A stretch of DNA of 64,000 nt. Origin: Coix lacryma-jobi var. lacryma-jobi (taxonomy: Eukaryota > Streptophyta > Magnoliopsida > Poales > Poaceae). Location: the NCBI GenBank assembly GCA_009763385.1, contig CM019822.1, forward strand, positions 22,624,842 through 22,688,841. The letters run 5' to 3'. A program made the translations under genes and the position numbers. The notes under the pieces were generated by a model. The model worked only from the letters and a program-made list of their open reading frames with translations. It was not told the origin of the DNA and did no database searches. Positions 23,421 to 35,105 of the stretch are shown here, one piece after another (position 1 is the stretch's first letter; each line of letters starts with the position of its first letter).

Positions 23421-26400
23421 ATGACACGTCACTGGATGTACAATGCCGATCGTCGCTCAAAAGAGTTCATCGATGGCGTGCATTATTTTTTAAGAGTGGT
23501 CGAGGCAAACAAGCGGAATGGTTTTATGTGCTGCCCATGTGCCCTTTGTAATAATTCGAAGGAATATTCTAGCTCAAGGAGTCTTCACTCACACTTGTTC
23601 AAGTCGGGTTTCATGTCAAACTATAGTTGTTGGACGAAGCATGGAGAAACTGGGGTTATGATGGAAGAAGGTGAAGACGAACAATTGGACCCTGACGATG
23701 ACATTATTGCTCAATACGGTGACTTTGGTGATACTGCAATGGGGAAGGTGAAGAAGAGGCAAATGCAGAAGACACACTCGCTGAAGATGATGCTATTGGT
23801 GATGTCATTCGTGATGCACAAAGAGATTGCAAAAGTGAAAAGGAGAAGGCTAAGTTTGACTGTATGCTAGAGGATCACAGGAAATTACTATATGTCTGCT
23901 GCAGATGGACAAAAAAGTTGGGTACAACACTTGAGTTGCTACAATGGAAGGCACAGAATGGTGTATCTGACAAGGCATTTGGACAATTATTGAAGATTAT
24001 AAAACAAAAGATGCTTCCAAAGCCTAACGAATTACCCGGCACTACGTACGAAGCAAAACAAGTCGTCTGTCCTTTGAGTTTAGAAATCCAGAAGATACAT
24101 GCATGTCCTAATGACTGCATCCTGTACCGTGGTAAGGAGTACGAGAATTTGGATGAATGTCCTGTATGTAAAGCGTCACGATATAAGATCAGGCGAGATG
24201 ACCCTGGCGATGTTGAGGGTGAAGAACGTCCCCGGAAGGAAATCCCTGCCAAGGTTATGTGGTACACTCCTATAATACCACGCCTGAAACGTCTGTTCAG
24301 AAACAAGGACCATGCAAAGTTGGTGCGATGGCACAAAGAAGACCGTAAGGTAGACAACATGTTGAGACACCCTGCAGATGGGTCCAGTGGAGAGCAATAG
24401 ACAGAGACTTCCCGGATTTGGAAAAGACGCTAGAAACTTAAGGTTTGGTTTAAGTACAGACGGGATGAATCCTTTTGGGGAACAGAGCAGTAGTCATAGC
24501 ACGTGGCCTGTTACTCTATGTATGTACAACCTTCCTCCGTGGTTATGCTTGAAGCGGAAGTTCATTATGATGTCAGTGCTCATCCAAGGCCGAGGCAGCC
24601 TGGCAATGATATCGATGTATACCTGAGGCCATTAGTTGAGAAACTCCTACTTTTATGGAGTAAATCAGGTGTACGTGTGTGGGATGATTACAAACAGGAA
24701 CACTTTGACCTGCGAGCATTGTTGTTCGTAACAATCAATGATTGGCCTGCTCTAAGTAATCTTTCAGGACAGTCAAACAAGGGATATAATGCATGCACAC
24801 ATTGTTTTGATGACATGAATAGTGTATATTTGAAAAAATGTAGAAAGGTAGTGTACCTTGGGCATCGTCGATTTCTTTCTATGAATCACCAGGTTAGAAA
24901 GAAAGGCAAGCATTTTAAAAGGTGAGACAGACCACCGGAGCAAGCCTCGCAACAGAACTGGGGAAGATGTACTTGAGATGATCAAGGATGTGAAAGTAGT
25001 CTTTGGAAAGGGGACGGGCAGTCAACCTGTTCCGAAAGACGCTACGGGACACGCACCCATGTGGAAGAAGAAGTCAATATTTTGGGAGCTACCCTATTGG
25101 CATGTACTAGAGGTCCGCCACGCGATCGACATGATGCACCTGACAAAGAATCTTTGTGTCAACCTTCTAGGATTCATGGGTGTGTATGGAAAGTCTAAGG
25201 ATACACTTGAAGCACGACAAGAGTTGCAGCGCATGAAAGAACGAGACAACCTACATCCAGAGAAGACAGATGATGGACGCCATTACTTAAGACCTGCTAG
25301 CTACACTCTTAGCAATGAAGAGAAGGAAATCATGTTTGAATGCCTAAACAGCATCAAGGTCCCATCTGGATTCTCCTCCAATATAAAGGAATAATAAATA
25401 TGCAAGAGAAGAAATTCCTAAACTTAAAGTCGCATGACTGCCACGTGCTTATGACGCAATTGCTTCCGGTTGCTTTGAGAGGAATTCTACCTCCACATGT
25501 ACGTCTGGCCACTGTGAAGCTATGTGCATTCCTCAATGCAATTTCTCAGAAGACAATTAATCCACTAGAACTAGCTACTCTACAGAATGATGTGGTTCAA
25601 TGTCTTGTGAGCTTTGAGTTGGTGTTCCCTCCATCCTTCTTTAATATCATGACACACCTCCTAGTTCACCTGGTCAAGGAGATTCATATTCTCGGTCCTG
25701 TGTTCCTACACAACATGTTCCCCTTCGAGAGATTCATGGGAGCGGTACTGAAAAAATATGTTCACCAACGTGCTCGGCCAGAAGGAAGCATCGCCAAGGG
25801 CTATGGGACAGAGGAGGTCATAGAGTTCTGTGTTGACTTTATTCCTGACCTTGACCCGATTGGTGTTCCTGAATCACGACACGAGGGGAGGCTGTGTGGA
25901 AAGGGGACACTAGGGAAGAAAACATATATCGGTACGGGGAACGATTATTTCAATAAAGCGCACTACACAGTTCTTCAAAACTCATCAGTGGTGGATCCAT
26001 ATATCGAGCTACACAAGGAGTTCCTACGATCCCAATTTCCTGGGAAGAATGAAGTTTGGATTACACGTGAGCACATGAATACATTTAGCACTTGGGTGCG
26101 AAAAGAATGTCTGGGTGATAACAATATTGATGAGCAACTATATTTGTTGGCTAGGCAACCATCATGGCACATCCTCACGTACAAAGGCTATGAGATAAAT
26201 GGAGACACATTTTACACCATTGCCCAAGATAAAATGAGCACAAACCAAAACAGTGGTGTTCGCGTAGATGCCACAGACCCAAATGGGAAGAGGCAAACAT
26301 ATTACGGCCACATAGAGGAGATTTGGGAACTAGACTACAGACCTAATTTTACAGACCCTTTGTTTCGATGCCAATGGGTCAAGACGACCGGAGGCGGAGT

Positions 26401-26781
26401 AACAGTTGACAAGGAGTATGGAATGACAACAGTGGATCTCAACAATATTGGATACAAAGGTGAACCATTCGTCCTTGCTGCTGATGTGAATCAGGGGTTC
26501 TACGTAAAAGACATGTCTACAAAACCCAAGAGAGGGAAAAATGATGAAAATCAACTAAAGAGCCAAAACGCCACATAGTTCTTTCAGGAAGAAGAAACAT
26601 CGTGGGAATTGAGGACAAGTCAGACATGTCAGAAGATTATGAAAGGGATGACCGAATACCGCCCTTCAGTGTGACCAAAGACCCAAGCATCCTGCGAAAT
26701 GCTGAGGAGACTCCATGGTTACGACATGATCATAACCAAGGGACATACGTCAAGAAGAAGTTCACCAGTGTACCCGCTTGA
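23421..26781 (+). pseudogene. TNP2-type CACTA transposase, full length but with several one-base frameshifts
   Basis: From MTRHWMYNADRRSKEFIDGV to the TGA at 26,779-26,781 all parts are present: the transposase-associated domain (CPCALC, CWTKHGE), the HACPNDCILYRG and CPVCKASRYK zinc-like pairs, Transposase_21 (STDGMNPFG, NDWPALSNLSGQ, HAIDMMHLTKNLCVNLLG), DUF4218 (KSHDCHVLMTQLLPVALRG, HQRARPEGSIAKGYGTEE) and DUF4216 (YYGHIEEIWELDYRP, FRCQWVK). The enzyme would cut element ends and move the transposon in the nucleus. The frame shifts near 23,740, 24,385, 24,592, 24,920, 25,388 and after 26,540; each is one base gained or lost, mostly in a short run of one letter. I see no clear nonsense substitution. 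It is thus either recently decayed or mis-sequenced. Confidence 0.88.
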
Positions 26782-27261
26782 TATATAGTGATGTTTTAAC
26801 TAATATTATGTATTACAGTTTTTGTGTAATTAATAATGATTATGGATAGTCATGGTTCGTTGATGTTTTATCTTTTTAAATTATATTGCAATTTAACAGT
26901 GAATTTCTCTACCGTGTATTTGGACAATGAAAGATAAACACCCAAAATTTAACGTTCAGATAATGCAAAAACAATTTTCCTATCGAGAACCAGTTGTTTT
27001 AGATATTTAAATTTAACATTATATTTTTGCATTAACAAAATATGAATTGTTATTTACATTTATATTCATTATTATAAGAAAAGAAAATAATTTATGTTAC
27101 AAAATTTTCTACTACACAATAAGGTAAAAGGAAATACAACTGTTATTTTTAAGTAATTTTATGCCTAATATTGAATTTACTATGACAAGTATTACAACAT
27201 ATTAATATAGCCAAAACTTAATTCAAAACCCAAAATACAGAAAACCCAAAACAAAGGCGGG
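26782..27261. other. Spacer between the TNP2 gene and the internal array of CACTA-2
   Basis: AT-rich sequence holding the 3' untranslated region of the transposase gene. Nothing else is seen. Confidence 0.6.
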
Positions 27262-27436
27262 AGAAACCCCTTTAGTCCCGGGCCGTGGCACCACCCGGGA
27301 CTAAAGGATCCTTTAGTCCCGGGGCGTAAGCCCGCCCGGGGCTAAAGGTCCACCCCTTTAGCCCGGGCGGGCTTACGCCCCGGGACTAAAGGTCTTTTAG
27401 TCCCGGGTGGTGCCACCGCCCAGGACTAAAGGTGCC
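27262..27436. repeat. Internal inverted-repeat array of CACTA-2
   Basis: CCTTTAGTCCCGGGCCGTGG, CACCACCCGGGACTAAAGG, CCTTTAGTCCCGGGGCGTAA and GCCCGCCCGGGGCTAAAGG follow as two nested hairpins. The TTTAGTCCCGG…CCGGGACTAAA core is that of the element's ends, while the loops differ (GCCGTGG, GCGTAAG instead of TTGGT). It lies 10 kb or more from either end and immediately before the TATA box of the second gene. Confidence 0.85.
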
Positions 27437-27441
27437 CCGCG

Positions 27442-27448
27442 TATATAG
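27442..27448 (+). promoter_or_regulatory. TATA box of the second CACTA-2 gene
   Basis: TATATAG, about 6-10 bp after the last internal repeat, followed by a GGGCCCTCCTCCTTCCTC leader. Confidence 0.6.
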
Positions 27449-27449
27449 G

Positions 27450-28340
27450 GCACAGGGCCCTCCTCCTTCCTCAGATTGACGTCAGAGTTTGCGTCGCCGC
27501 CTCCGTCTTCGCCGCCGTACGTCTGCTGTGCCTCGCCGCCGTCTCGTCCTCCCGCTCGCCGTCGTCCTCGCCATCCTCCGCGGTGCCTCGGCCTCCCTCG
27601 CCGTCCTCCGCGGTGCCCTCGACCTCCCTTCCGCGCGCGCGGCGCCCTCGGCCTCCCTCGTGTCGCCGCCGCCATCGGCCTCAGAGAGCTCCGGCCCTCG
27701 CCGTCGTCCGCGCGGTCCCTCGGCCTCCCTCGCCGTCGTTCGCGGCGCCCTCTGCCGTTGAGCTCGCTTTTGCCGCGCGCCGCCGTCGCGACATCCTCGC
27801 CGTTCGCCACCGGCCGTTGCTCCCCTTGTGTCGTCGTGTCTCGTCCTCGCCGTCGTCTCGCGGCCGCTCCGGCCGTGTACCTCGTCCTCGCTCTGCCGGT
27901 GAGGAGTGCCACCGCGCGCGTGCGTGGTGTGTGAAGTGTTTGTGCGTGTGCGTGTGTGTGTGCATTGTGTGCAGTGTATGTGTGTGTGTGCAGTGTGTAA
28001 AGTGTGTGTGCACTGTGTGTAAGGAAAAAGAAATAGAAATCCATATGAATTGAAAATAGAAAATAGTTTTTACCCTAACAAAAAATATTATGTTTACACA
28101 TGCAGATAAAAAGAGATTGGTCGCGTTGACCGCGCCGTCCGCCGTCATCCTCACCGTGTGATCCTCATCGCAACGTGATCCTCGTCGTCGTCCGTTGTCG
28201 TCCTCACCGCGACATCATCCTCACCGTCGTCCGTCGTCGTCCTCTCATCAACGGTGTGTCCTTTGTGTTAGATGGAGGAGGAATAATCACTTAGATAATT
28301 TGGTCTTTAGATATGTAAACATTTATTTATATCGGTCGTG
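27450..28340 (+). other. C-rich leader and first intron of the second CACTA-2 gene
   Basis: 27,470-27,900 is made of CCTCGCCGTCGTCC-like and CCTCGGCCTCCCTC-like words; open frames overlap in several phases and are not convincing genes. A GT-rich microsatellite follows (27,935-28,020), then a second CGTCGTCC-rich patch (28,110-28,250). The coding exons begin only at 29,380. Confidence 0.5.
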
Positions 28341-28496
28341 TATATGTTTATGAAATAATCACTTGGATATGTTTATGGAATAATCACTTGGATATGTTTA
28401 TGGAATAATCACTTGGATATGTTTATGGAATAATCACTTGGATATGTTTATGGAATAATCACTTGGATATGTTTATGGAATAATCACTTGGATATG
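28340..28496. repeat. 25-bp tandem repeat, six copies
   Basis: The unit AATAATCACTTGGATATGTT followed by TATGG repeats at exact 25-bp steps with almost no change. A single older copy (GGAATAATCACTTAGATAAT) is upstream near 28,280. Confidence 0.95.
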
Positions 28497-28574
28497 ACTT
28501 TTCGATCATGTCGGTAGTGTTATTTTTACGAATATAGTCTTTATGGATATATGTTATTTTAATGTTGTCAAAAC

Positions 28575-29280
28575 CTAGACCCGAAACCCCCTAAACCCAA
28601 ACCCGAAACCCGAAACCCAAACCCGAAACCCTAAACCCGAAACCTAAACCCTAAACACTAAAACCTAAACCCTAAACCCGAAACCTGAAACCCTAAACCC
28701 GAAACCTAAACACTAAACCCGAACCCGAAACCCTAAACCCGAAACCTAAACACTAAACCCTAAACCCTAAACCCAAAACCCGAAACCCGAAACCTAAAAC
28801 CTAAACCCTAAACCCGAAACCCTAAACCCTAAACCCGAAACCCTAAACCCGAAACCTAAACCCTAAACACTAAACCCTAAACCGAAACCGAAACCCCAAA
28901 CCCGAAACCTAAACACTAACCCAAAACCCGAAACCCTAAACCCGAAACCTAAACACTAAACCCTAAACCCTAAAACCCAAAACCCGAAACCTAAACCCTA
29001 ACCCGAAACCCTAAACCCTAAACCCCAAACCCCAACCCTAAACCCGAAACCTAAACCCTAAACACTAAACCCAAACCCTAAACCCTAAACCCGAAACCCT
29101 AAACCCTAAACCCCAACCCGAAACCCTAAACCCGAAACCAAAACCCTAAACACTAAACCCTAAACCCTAAACCCGAAACCCGAAACCCTAAACCCTAAAA
29201 CCCCAAACCCGAAACCCTAAACCCGAACCCAAACCCTAAACCCGAAACCCGAAACCCAAACCCAAACCCTAAACCCTAAA
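28575..29280 (+). repeat. Telomere-like repeat (CCCTAAA / CCCGAAA), about 700 bp
   Basis: The block consists of CCCTAAA, the plant telomere unit, mixed with the variant CCCGAAA and with shortened units (CCTAAA, CACTAAA). The C-rich strand is the + strand throughout. It is inside CACTA-2, in the intron before the first coding exon of the second gene. Confidence 0.93.
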
Positions 29281-29379
29281 CATGGTGTTGAATAAAAATG
29301 AATATGGTCTTTATGAATATATATATACGTTATTTGCAGAAATATGGTGTTTATTATCCTCCATGTTATTCGCGCAGAA

Positions 29380-31522
29380 ATGGCCGACCCAGTTGACAAC
29401 ATGGAGGAGGAAATGTACGAATTAATCAACAGCGGCGCTAATCAAGATTTAGCAGGTGACGATAACAATAATCAAGAAGTAGATGACGGCAGTCAATACT
29501 TTGCCGATATGAAGAAATAATGCAAGAAAATACTGGCGAGGTATATACCTACAATAATCTCTATGTGCACATGAAATTCTAAACAATTTATAAATGTATT
29601 TATAATCTACTGTTCCTACATACGTAGCCCTCCGGATCGACAACGACACCGGGAAGAGTAGGACCGTACGAGGTCCGAAGAAGCCGTTGGATGGCCGGTA
29701 CATTATCTCAGAATTCAACGAGGAAACAGGCCAAGTACTTGGAGAACATGCACAGAAATTTGTTGGCCACTGTGGGTACCTTGTAAGGGATAAGATCCCG
29801 ATCAGTGCTCGTGAATGGAAGAAAAGACAAGTGCTCCTCATATAAGTTTTGTCTCTGATCTTGATAAGGAACTGGTTTGGCAAGATGTCCTTGCACATTT
29901 CACACTTGAAACAGAAGATATAAATTTGAAGGCAAGAGTTCGGGACTAGGCTATGAAGAAAATGGCAATACTATTCCAGGGCTGGAAGAAGACCTTATAC
30001 AGCAAATTTATCAAGAACGACCTAACTCCGGATTTCAACACTAAGGCCTACGTCAAGTTGAGGCCATTTTGGGATGAGTTTGTAGAATTCAAGAAATCAG
30101 AAGAGGGTGAGGCACGGGTCAGAAGGAACCAACAGAATGCCCGACAAAAACAATACCACCATCACTTGGGATCAGGTGGCTACAAGAGTGCCATTCCTAA
30201 ATGGGAAAGAATGGAACGAGAGTTGCTAGCCAAGGGCATTGAACCAGAATCGATAAACTGGCCTGAGCGCGCCAAGTATTGGTTTTTTGGTCATGGAGGA
30301 AGCCTGGACCTACAGACAGGAAGGATACAGTATGGCGAAAAACTCCATAGAGCAGCAGAAAGATTTGCTTATGCTAGAGAAATGGCTGCCAGTGGCAGGT
30401 GGCAGCCGAACAGAGACAAGGACGAGCTGACATACGCCCTGGAGAATCTTGAACATGGTGGGAGAACCAGAGGCTATGGGGAGGTGTCGTGGGAGCATGC
30501 CTTCCCTCGGGACATAGAGACCTATAGAAGTCGCGCGAGAAAGAAGGAGGAGGAGGCACAGTGGTTGCAAAGGTTAGAGGAAATGGTTCTTCAGTCACAG
30601 GCCACGGCTCTTGAAGCAAGCAGTTGAGCGAGAAAAAGCACTTGAAGGCAAATGAACGAGGAAATAAAAAGGCAAGTGCAGTTAGCAGTAAGTTCGATGC
30701 AAAGGCAATCTGCATCAGAGCCGGGAGTCAACATCAACCCCCCTGATCAAATGAAAAGCAGTTGCGCTTCCACAGAGGTCCCAGACGCAGCACTGCGCTT
30801 TCCTGTGGACGACATCACCGAGCCTCTCACGACATGTGAACTGCATATTCCACAGGGGAATGCCACAGTCATGGTGGCTATAGGTGTTGTATCTCCTATC
30901 GATCCTACAAACACACCAAGATGTCATGGGGCAACAATACCTCCTGGATATGCTAGCGTCTCGGTGGATAGGGTGGTGAAAGGTTACGACAATGTCGTAC
31001 TTGACATTGAAGGAGGTGATGGCGAGAAGACATTAGGAGAAGCGGAGAAGACATTCATATGTTGGCGCAAGCGCTATATCATAATTCCTGGCGCATCACC
31101 TCCTCCTCCTCAACAACCTAACCCTAGGTGTGTATGAAATTAGTGAATGAAGTTAATAGTATTGGTGAGCTAATAGTATAAATGGATACTCATATCATGT
31201 TGTTTTCGCAGCAGGACATCCCCAACCTAAGTCCAATTATGCATTCACCACATGATCACAGTGTTGCAGGCGATGATGATCAAGATCAAACACGACGGGA
31301 TCCATCACCGCCACTGGCCCCATCTCCTCCATGACGGGATCCAACACCGCCACCGCCCCATCTCCCCCACGGCGTGATCCAACATCGCCCCACCTGCCCC
31401 ATCTCCTCCACGACGGGATCCAACACCGCCACCGGCCCCATCTCCCCCACGGTGTGATCCAACACCACCCGGCCCACCATCTCCTCTAAAGCGGGCTCCG
31501 ACACCGCCACCTGCCCCATCTC
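29380..31522 (+). pseudogene. Second CACTA-2 gene, 5' part: TnpA-like protein with DUF8039-like domain and proline-rich hinge
   Basis: The first exon opens MADPVDNMEEEMYELINSGA and is acidic. The next (from about 29,627) holds GPKKPLDGRYIISEFN, VLGEHAQKFVGHCGYLVRD and, after shifts, ELVWQDVLAHFTLETEDINL. 29,953-30,627 codes for a helical, basic part (KKTLYSKFIKNDLTPDFN, YVKLRPFWDEFVEFKKSEEG, WPERAKYWFFGHGGSLD, RDIETYRSRARKKEEEAQW). 30,652-31,131 gives a domain I place with DUF8039 (PVDDITEPLTTCELHIPQGN, IPPGYASVSVDRVV). After an intron a proline-rich hinge of repeated PSPPRRDPTPPPA units runs to 31,522, where the Sirevirus begins. The gene resumes at 42,988 with the Ulp1 part. Stops and shifts break the frame in at least four places. 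The role is presumed to be DNA binding at the element's repeat arrays, as for En/Spm TnpA. Confidence 0.75.
31290..31522 (+). repeat. 39-bp coding tandem repeat (PSPPRRDPTPPPA-type)
   Basis: CCATCTCCTCCACGACGGGA TCCAACACC-type units (13 codons) repeat about six times with one-base slips that shift the frame between copies. They encode the proline-rich hinge and are the Sirevirus insertion site. Confidence 0.75.
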
Positions 31523-33474
31523 TGAAGGACCGAGAATGGTTCCAGAAAGCGACAAGAGGGGGGGGGGTGAATGGGAGCTTCAAAATTCCTTTCGGAAACT
31601 TGTTGCCACTGTCCCGTAAATCAACACCAAGGCAAACCCAAGAGCTTGCTAGTGTCCACGACCCTAGATGTAGGGTGGATGCTTCCAAGAAGCACAGCGG
31701 GACACTACAACTCTAGAAAACCAACGCAAAAGACGGAAACCAAATTCGACACCGAACGAACAAACGGCGAACGAAAACGCGCAGAACAGTCACGACCGGA
31801 CTCTGGCCAGCGTCCGATCAGCAGGGACAGACGCGTCCGGTCACACACAAATGCCGATCTGAGACCTCACTGAGTTGGACCGGACTCACGAGTGCGGGAG
31901 CGTCCGATCGGAGGCAGTGCGTCCGGTCAGTAGAAAGCCCCACGGTGAACAGTGACCACAGTGCGTCCGGTCACTGAGTTTACCGAGCGTCCGGTCGATA
32001 CGAGAGCGTCCGGTCGAGCAACCGAAAGTTGCAGCAAACATTCAACGACCGGACGCGTCCGGTCAGTCCGACGCGTGCGTCCGGTCACCCCGAAACTGCA
32101 CAGATCGTTCACCGATTCGACTCGATCTCACCCAAAACAAATCCACTGGGATCAAACTTGGTGAGAGGAGTCACAAGGAGGATAGTGAGCTATCTCTAAG
32201 AGATCATGGCTCGAACTATCTCCAAATCGATGAATCGAAGAATTTCGGGGAAGGGAGAAAACTTGACCCGAAACGAAAATCGACCGATTCTAGACCGTGA
32301 GGTTAGAGGTGAATTCCTTCGGTGGAAAGAAGTGCCTCACGATCTAGAACAACTTGGTTCAAACGGATTTGCAAAAGATGAACCGAGCAAAGAGATCAAG
32401 CGACGGGAAAAACGTGGAGAAAAAGGATTCCGCGAAGAACACGAACGAAACGCGAATCACAACCACGAATTGCAACCGTGTGGCTACCACACGCTACAAC
32501 AGTGAGGTTACGGCCTCACTTCCTCAAAATCTCATGAACACAGAGGTATTGTTCTCTTCTCTGTGGATCTCAGCTAGCTACAGCAGGGATGGGGAGAGCA
32601 GGAAACCCTAGAAGCAAGAGCAAATGAGAGATGTCTAACTGAGATAGGAAGGGAGGTGGTGTCTCCCTCTACTTATCCTAATCCTAACTATCCTATTCCC
32701 ACTCTACCCCTAACTACTTACAGAGCGAACCAGCTAAACCCTAAGGTTATTCTGGACCAACTCGGTGGTAGGTGGATCCGACGGCCACGCCCGCACAACT
32801 CGTAGCGTTGCCTCGACGCAACCTCCCGATTGTCGCCACGTGCCGCCACTCGCTCTGCACCCCCGGTTTTGTGGCCCAAACCGGGAAACCAGCCTTTTCC
32901 AGCCAACCCCGGTTTTGAGGCCCAAACCGGGAAACCAGCCCACCAGCTTCTGAGTTTTGAGGCCAAACTCAGCAAACCCTCAGCGCCCAGGTTTTGAGGC
33001 CCAAACCTGGAAACCGTCCTCAGCCCGATTTTTGTGGCCAAACTCGGAAACCATCCGCACCCAGGTTTTGAGGCCCAAACCTGGAAACCGTCCACCCGAT
33101 GGTTTTTCCCTTGCTCTACACCAAACCGACGTCGTAGATGGGATGCACCTCCCGTGCACCCGTCCACCGACACGTGTCCCCAAGTCCACGACTCAGGCAA
33201 CACATGACCGCACTTCTTCACTTGTTGTCGTCACAGGCATGCCAGCCACCACAGCTGATCCTCGGGCCTCTGGTCCCCTCAGTCCAAGCCTCACGTCCGC
33301 CCTTCGCCACTCTCGGTCCATCGGCACGGCACGTCTCTACTTGACCTTCACCGTGCCTTCGATCATTGCATGCGGGCTCGACACGTGCACAACACAAGCC
33401 AAAGAACATGCGCATCATCCCAATTGACAATCACTCATCACTCAGAGACCCGGCATACACCCATGTATCCGCCA
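31523..33474 (-). repeat. 3' LTR of the Sirevirus (left copy)
   Basis: It shares almost its whole length with 41,066-42,982, starting at TGAAGGACCGAGAATGG and ending CATGTATCCGCCA (+ strand). It holds an array of GCGTCCGGTC words (31,840-32,090), covarying hairpins (32,862-33,084) and about 60 bp near 33,150-33,210 that the other LTR lacks. Open frames in it are not genes. Confidence 0.93.
32862..33084 (-). repeat. Array of six short hairpins in the left LTR
   Basis: Each unit is a 7-8-bp stem round a TGAGGCC or TGTGGCC loop, e.g. CCGGTTT…AAACCGG, TGAGTTT…AAACTCA and CCAGGTTT…AAACCTGG. Stems differ between units but stay complementary. The same array is at 42,416-42,640 in the other LTR. Confidence 0.85.
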
Positions 33475-35105
33475 TCTCCCCCTTGATGAGTGCATGGTCA
33501 ACTACCACACAAATCATAATAGGAAGAGAAGAAAGAAGAAGGAGAAGAGAGAACTCGACCAAATGACCCAAAAGCATAGCAAAGCCGAAGAAGGTCAAGT
33601 GGAAAGAGCAAAAGAACTTGGTCCCCAAAGACATGGGCAACGGCTCGATGCAACCAAGCAAAGCAAAGCTAGCCCTCAAGAAGAGGTAGAACAGGCTCAA
33701 CACCGCTAGCAAAAACCAATCGAAAATATCGAAGCAAAATGCTAGTCCCTCAAGATAGAGGCACAGAGGCTAAACACAACTAGCAAAGAAAGCTCGATAC
33801 CGACTGTTACCAAACAGAGTTCGACACCAATTGAAAATCTGAAAAGCAAATGCTAGTCCCTCAAGAAAGAGGCTAAGGCTCAACACAACTAGCAAACCGC
33901 TCCAAACCAATTGAAAATGTCAAAAACTCAGCCGGAAACAAACTCCCCCTCGAATAGTGCAAACAACCAGGAAGACTCCCCCTTAGCTGAAACGGAGGGT
34001 AATGATTTGCAATTTCTCCCCCTTAGTTGAAAATGCACTTATCAAGAAATAAGGCTCCCCCACAGAAAATGCACCAACAAAAAGTGTCAACCCGCAGATT
34101 TCTCCCCTTTCAAAATGCAAATGAGGCAAAAATGCAAGTTAGGAGCTTCAGAAGTATAGTCAAGAGAGTGCAAGGATGCTCTATAGAGTTCAAATCCGAT
34201 GACTCAGAAAAATGCACAGAATGCTAGCAAAGGCTCAAGCTGATCACTAAGAATGAAATATAAACATGTGAGCAGTTTTAAGCCGAAAAAGGTATTCACC
34301 ATCAAAATAGCACAAGACATGTAAGGACAGGAAGTCAAAAGTGCTAAGCATGTATACCAAGTGAACTACCCCTAGCACAGTTCAATCATCATGTTGATAC
34401 CAATTTAGGCATTTACTTGTGATTTCAAATTTTAATCAGAGTTGCAGCGGTGAAATTACACAAGTTCAGAAAATAGCATGTGACTGCGAGAGGTTGAATG
34501 CTTGTTATTGCCTAACTTTTCAACTGTGCGAAGCCTATGCATAAGCAATCAGAAGCTTAAAGCAACAGTTTCGGTCATACACTACACAGCTCAAGTTTAA
34601 CTCAAAGTGCAATGAGAAACAGTCTCGAAACTGTGAGGTGTTAACAAGCAAACCCATCTCGATCTTTTCAATTCACTTAACTTGGTTCAGATTATAAACA
34701 GAATATGACATACCAAGCAAGTGAATGACTCAACACTAGAGACATAGCAACCTAGCATATATGAAAAGCACGTGTGACTTCAACACATCCTACACATGCT
34801 AGTTGCATATCTCAATGGTGAACATTTTCAAGTTTTAAGTTCATTATCAAATTCACCATTCAAAAATAGCTCAGCTCATAGTATGCACTAGTGATCAGAA
34901 GGAGCATAAGCTACAACATCAACATAAAGAATCGGAGCAAAAACTACACAGAGCATAGTTACATTCTTCAGATTATACATATGAAGCTCAGAATGTAAAA
35001 GCGTATGCTAAAATGCAAAAGATGCACGAAGAAATCAAACAGAAGCAAAAACAACTGAAAACAAAAAGTCAGTGTATCATACAAGAGTCAAAATGTTTCC
35101 CCCAT
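33475..35105 (-). other. Untranslated region between pol and the 3' LTR; multiple polypurine tracts
   Basis: The main tract AAGGGGGAGA (minus strand) abuts the LTR at 33,475-33,484. Five further C-runs of the form CTCCCCCT / CTCCCCCA / CTCCCCTT (+ strand) are at 33,943-33,950, 33,974-33,983, 34,014-34,024, 34,054-34,062 and 34,101-34,110. No env-like frame is present; the rest is A-rich on the + strand. Confidence 0.75.

Noticed and set aside
27397..28154. Arg/Ala-rich frames in the CACTA-2 leader
   Set aside because: All phases are open because of the C-rich repeats; no start context or domain.
28575..29280. A chromosome end or a telomere
   Set aside because: The repeat is degenerate, short and flanked on both sides by CACTA-2 sequence.
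32718..33221. Frames with repeated FPGLG/VWASKPG words in the LTRs
   Set aside because: They arise from the hairpin array in non-coding LTR sequence.
33475..35105. An env-like gene of the Sirevirus
   Set aside because: The interval has no frame above about 70 codons and is dominated by purine tracts and A-rich sequence.
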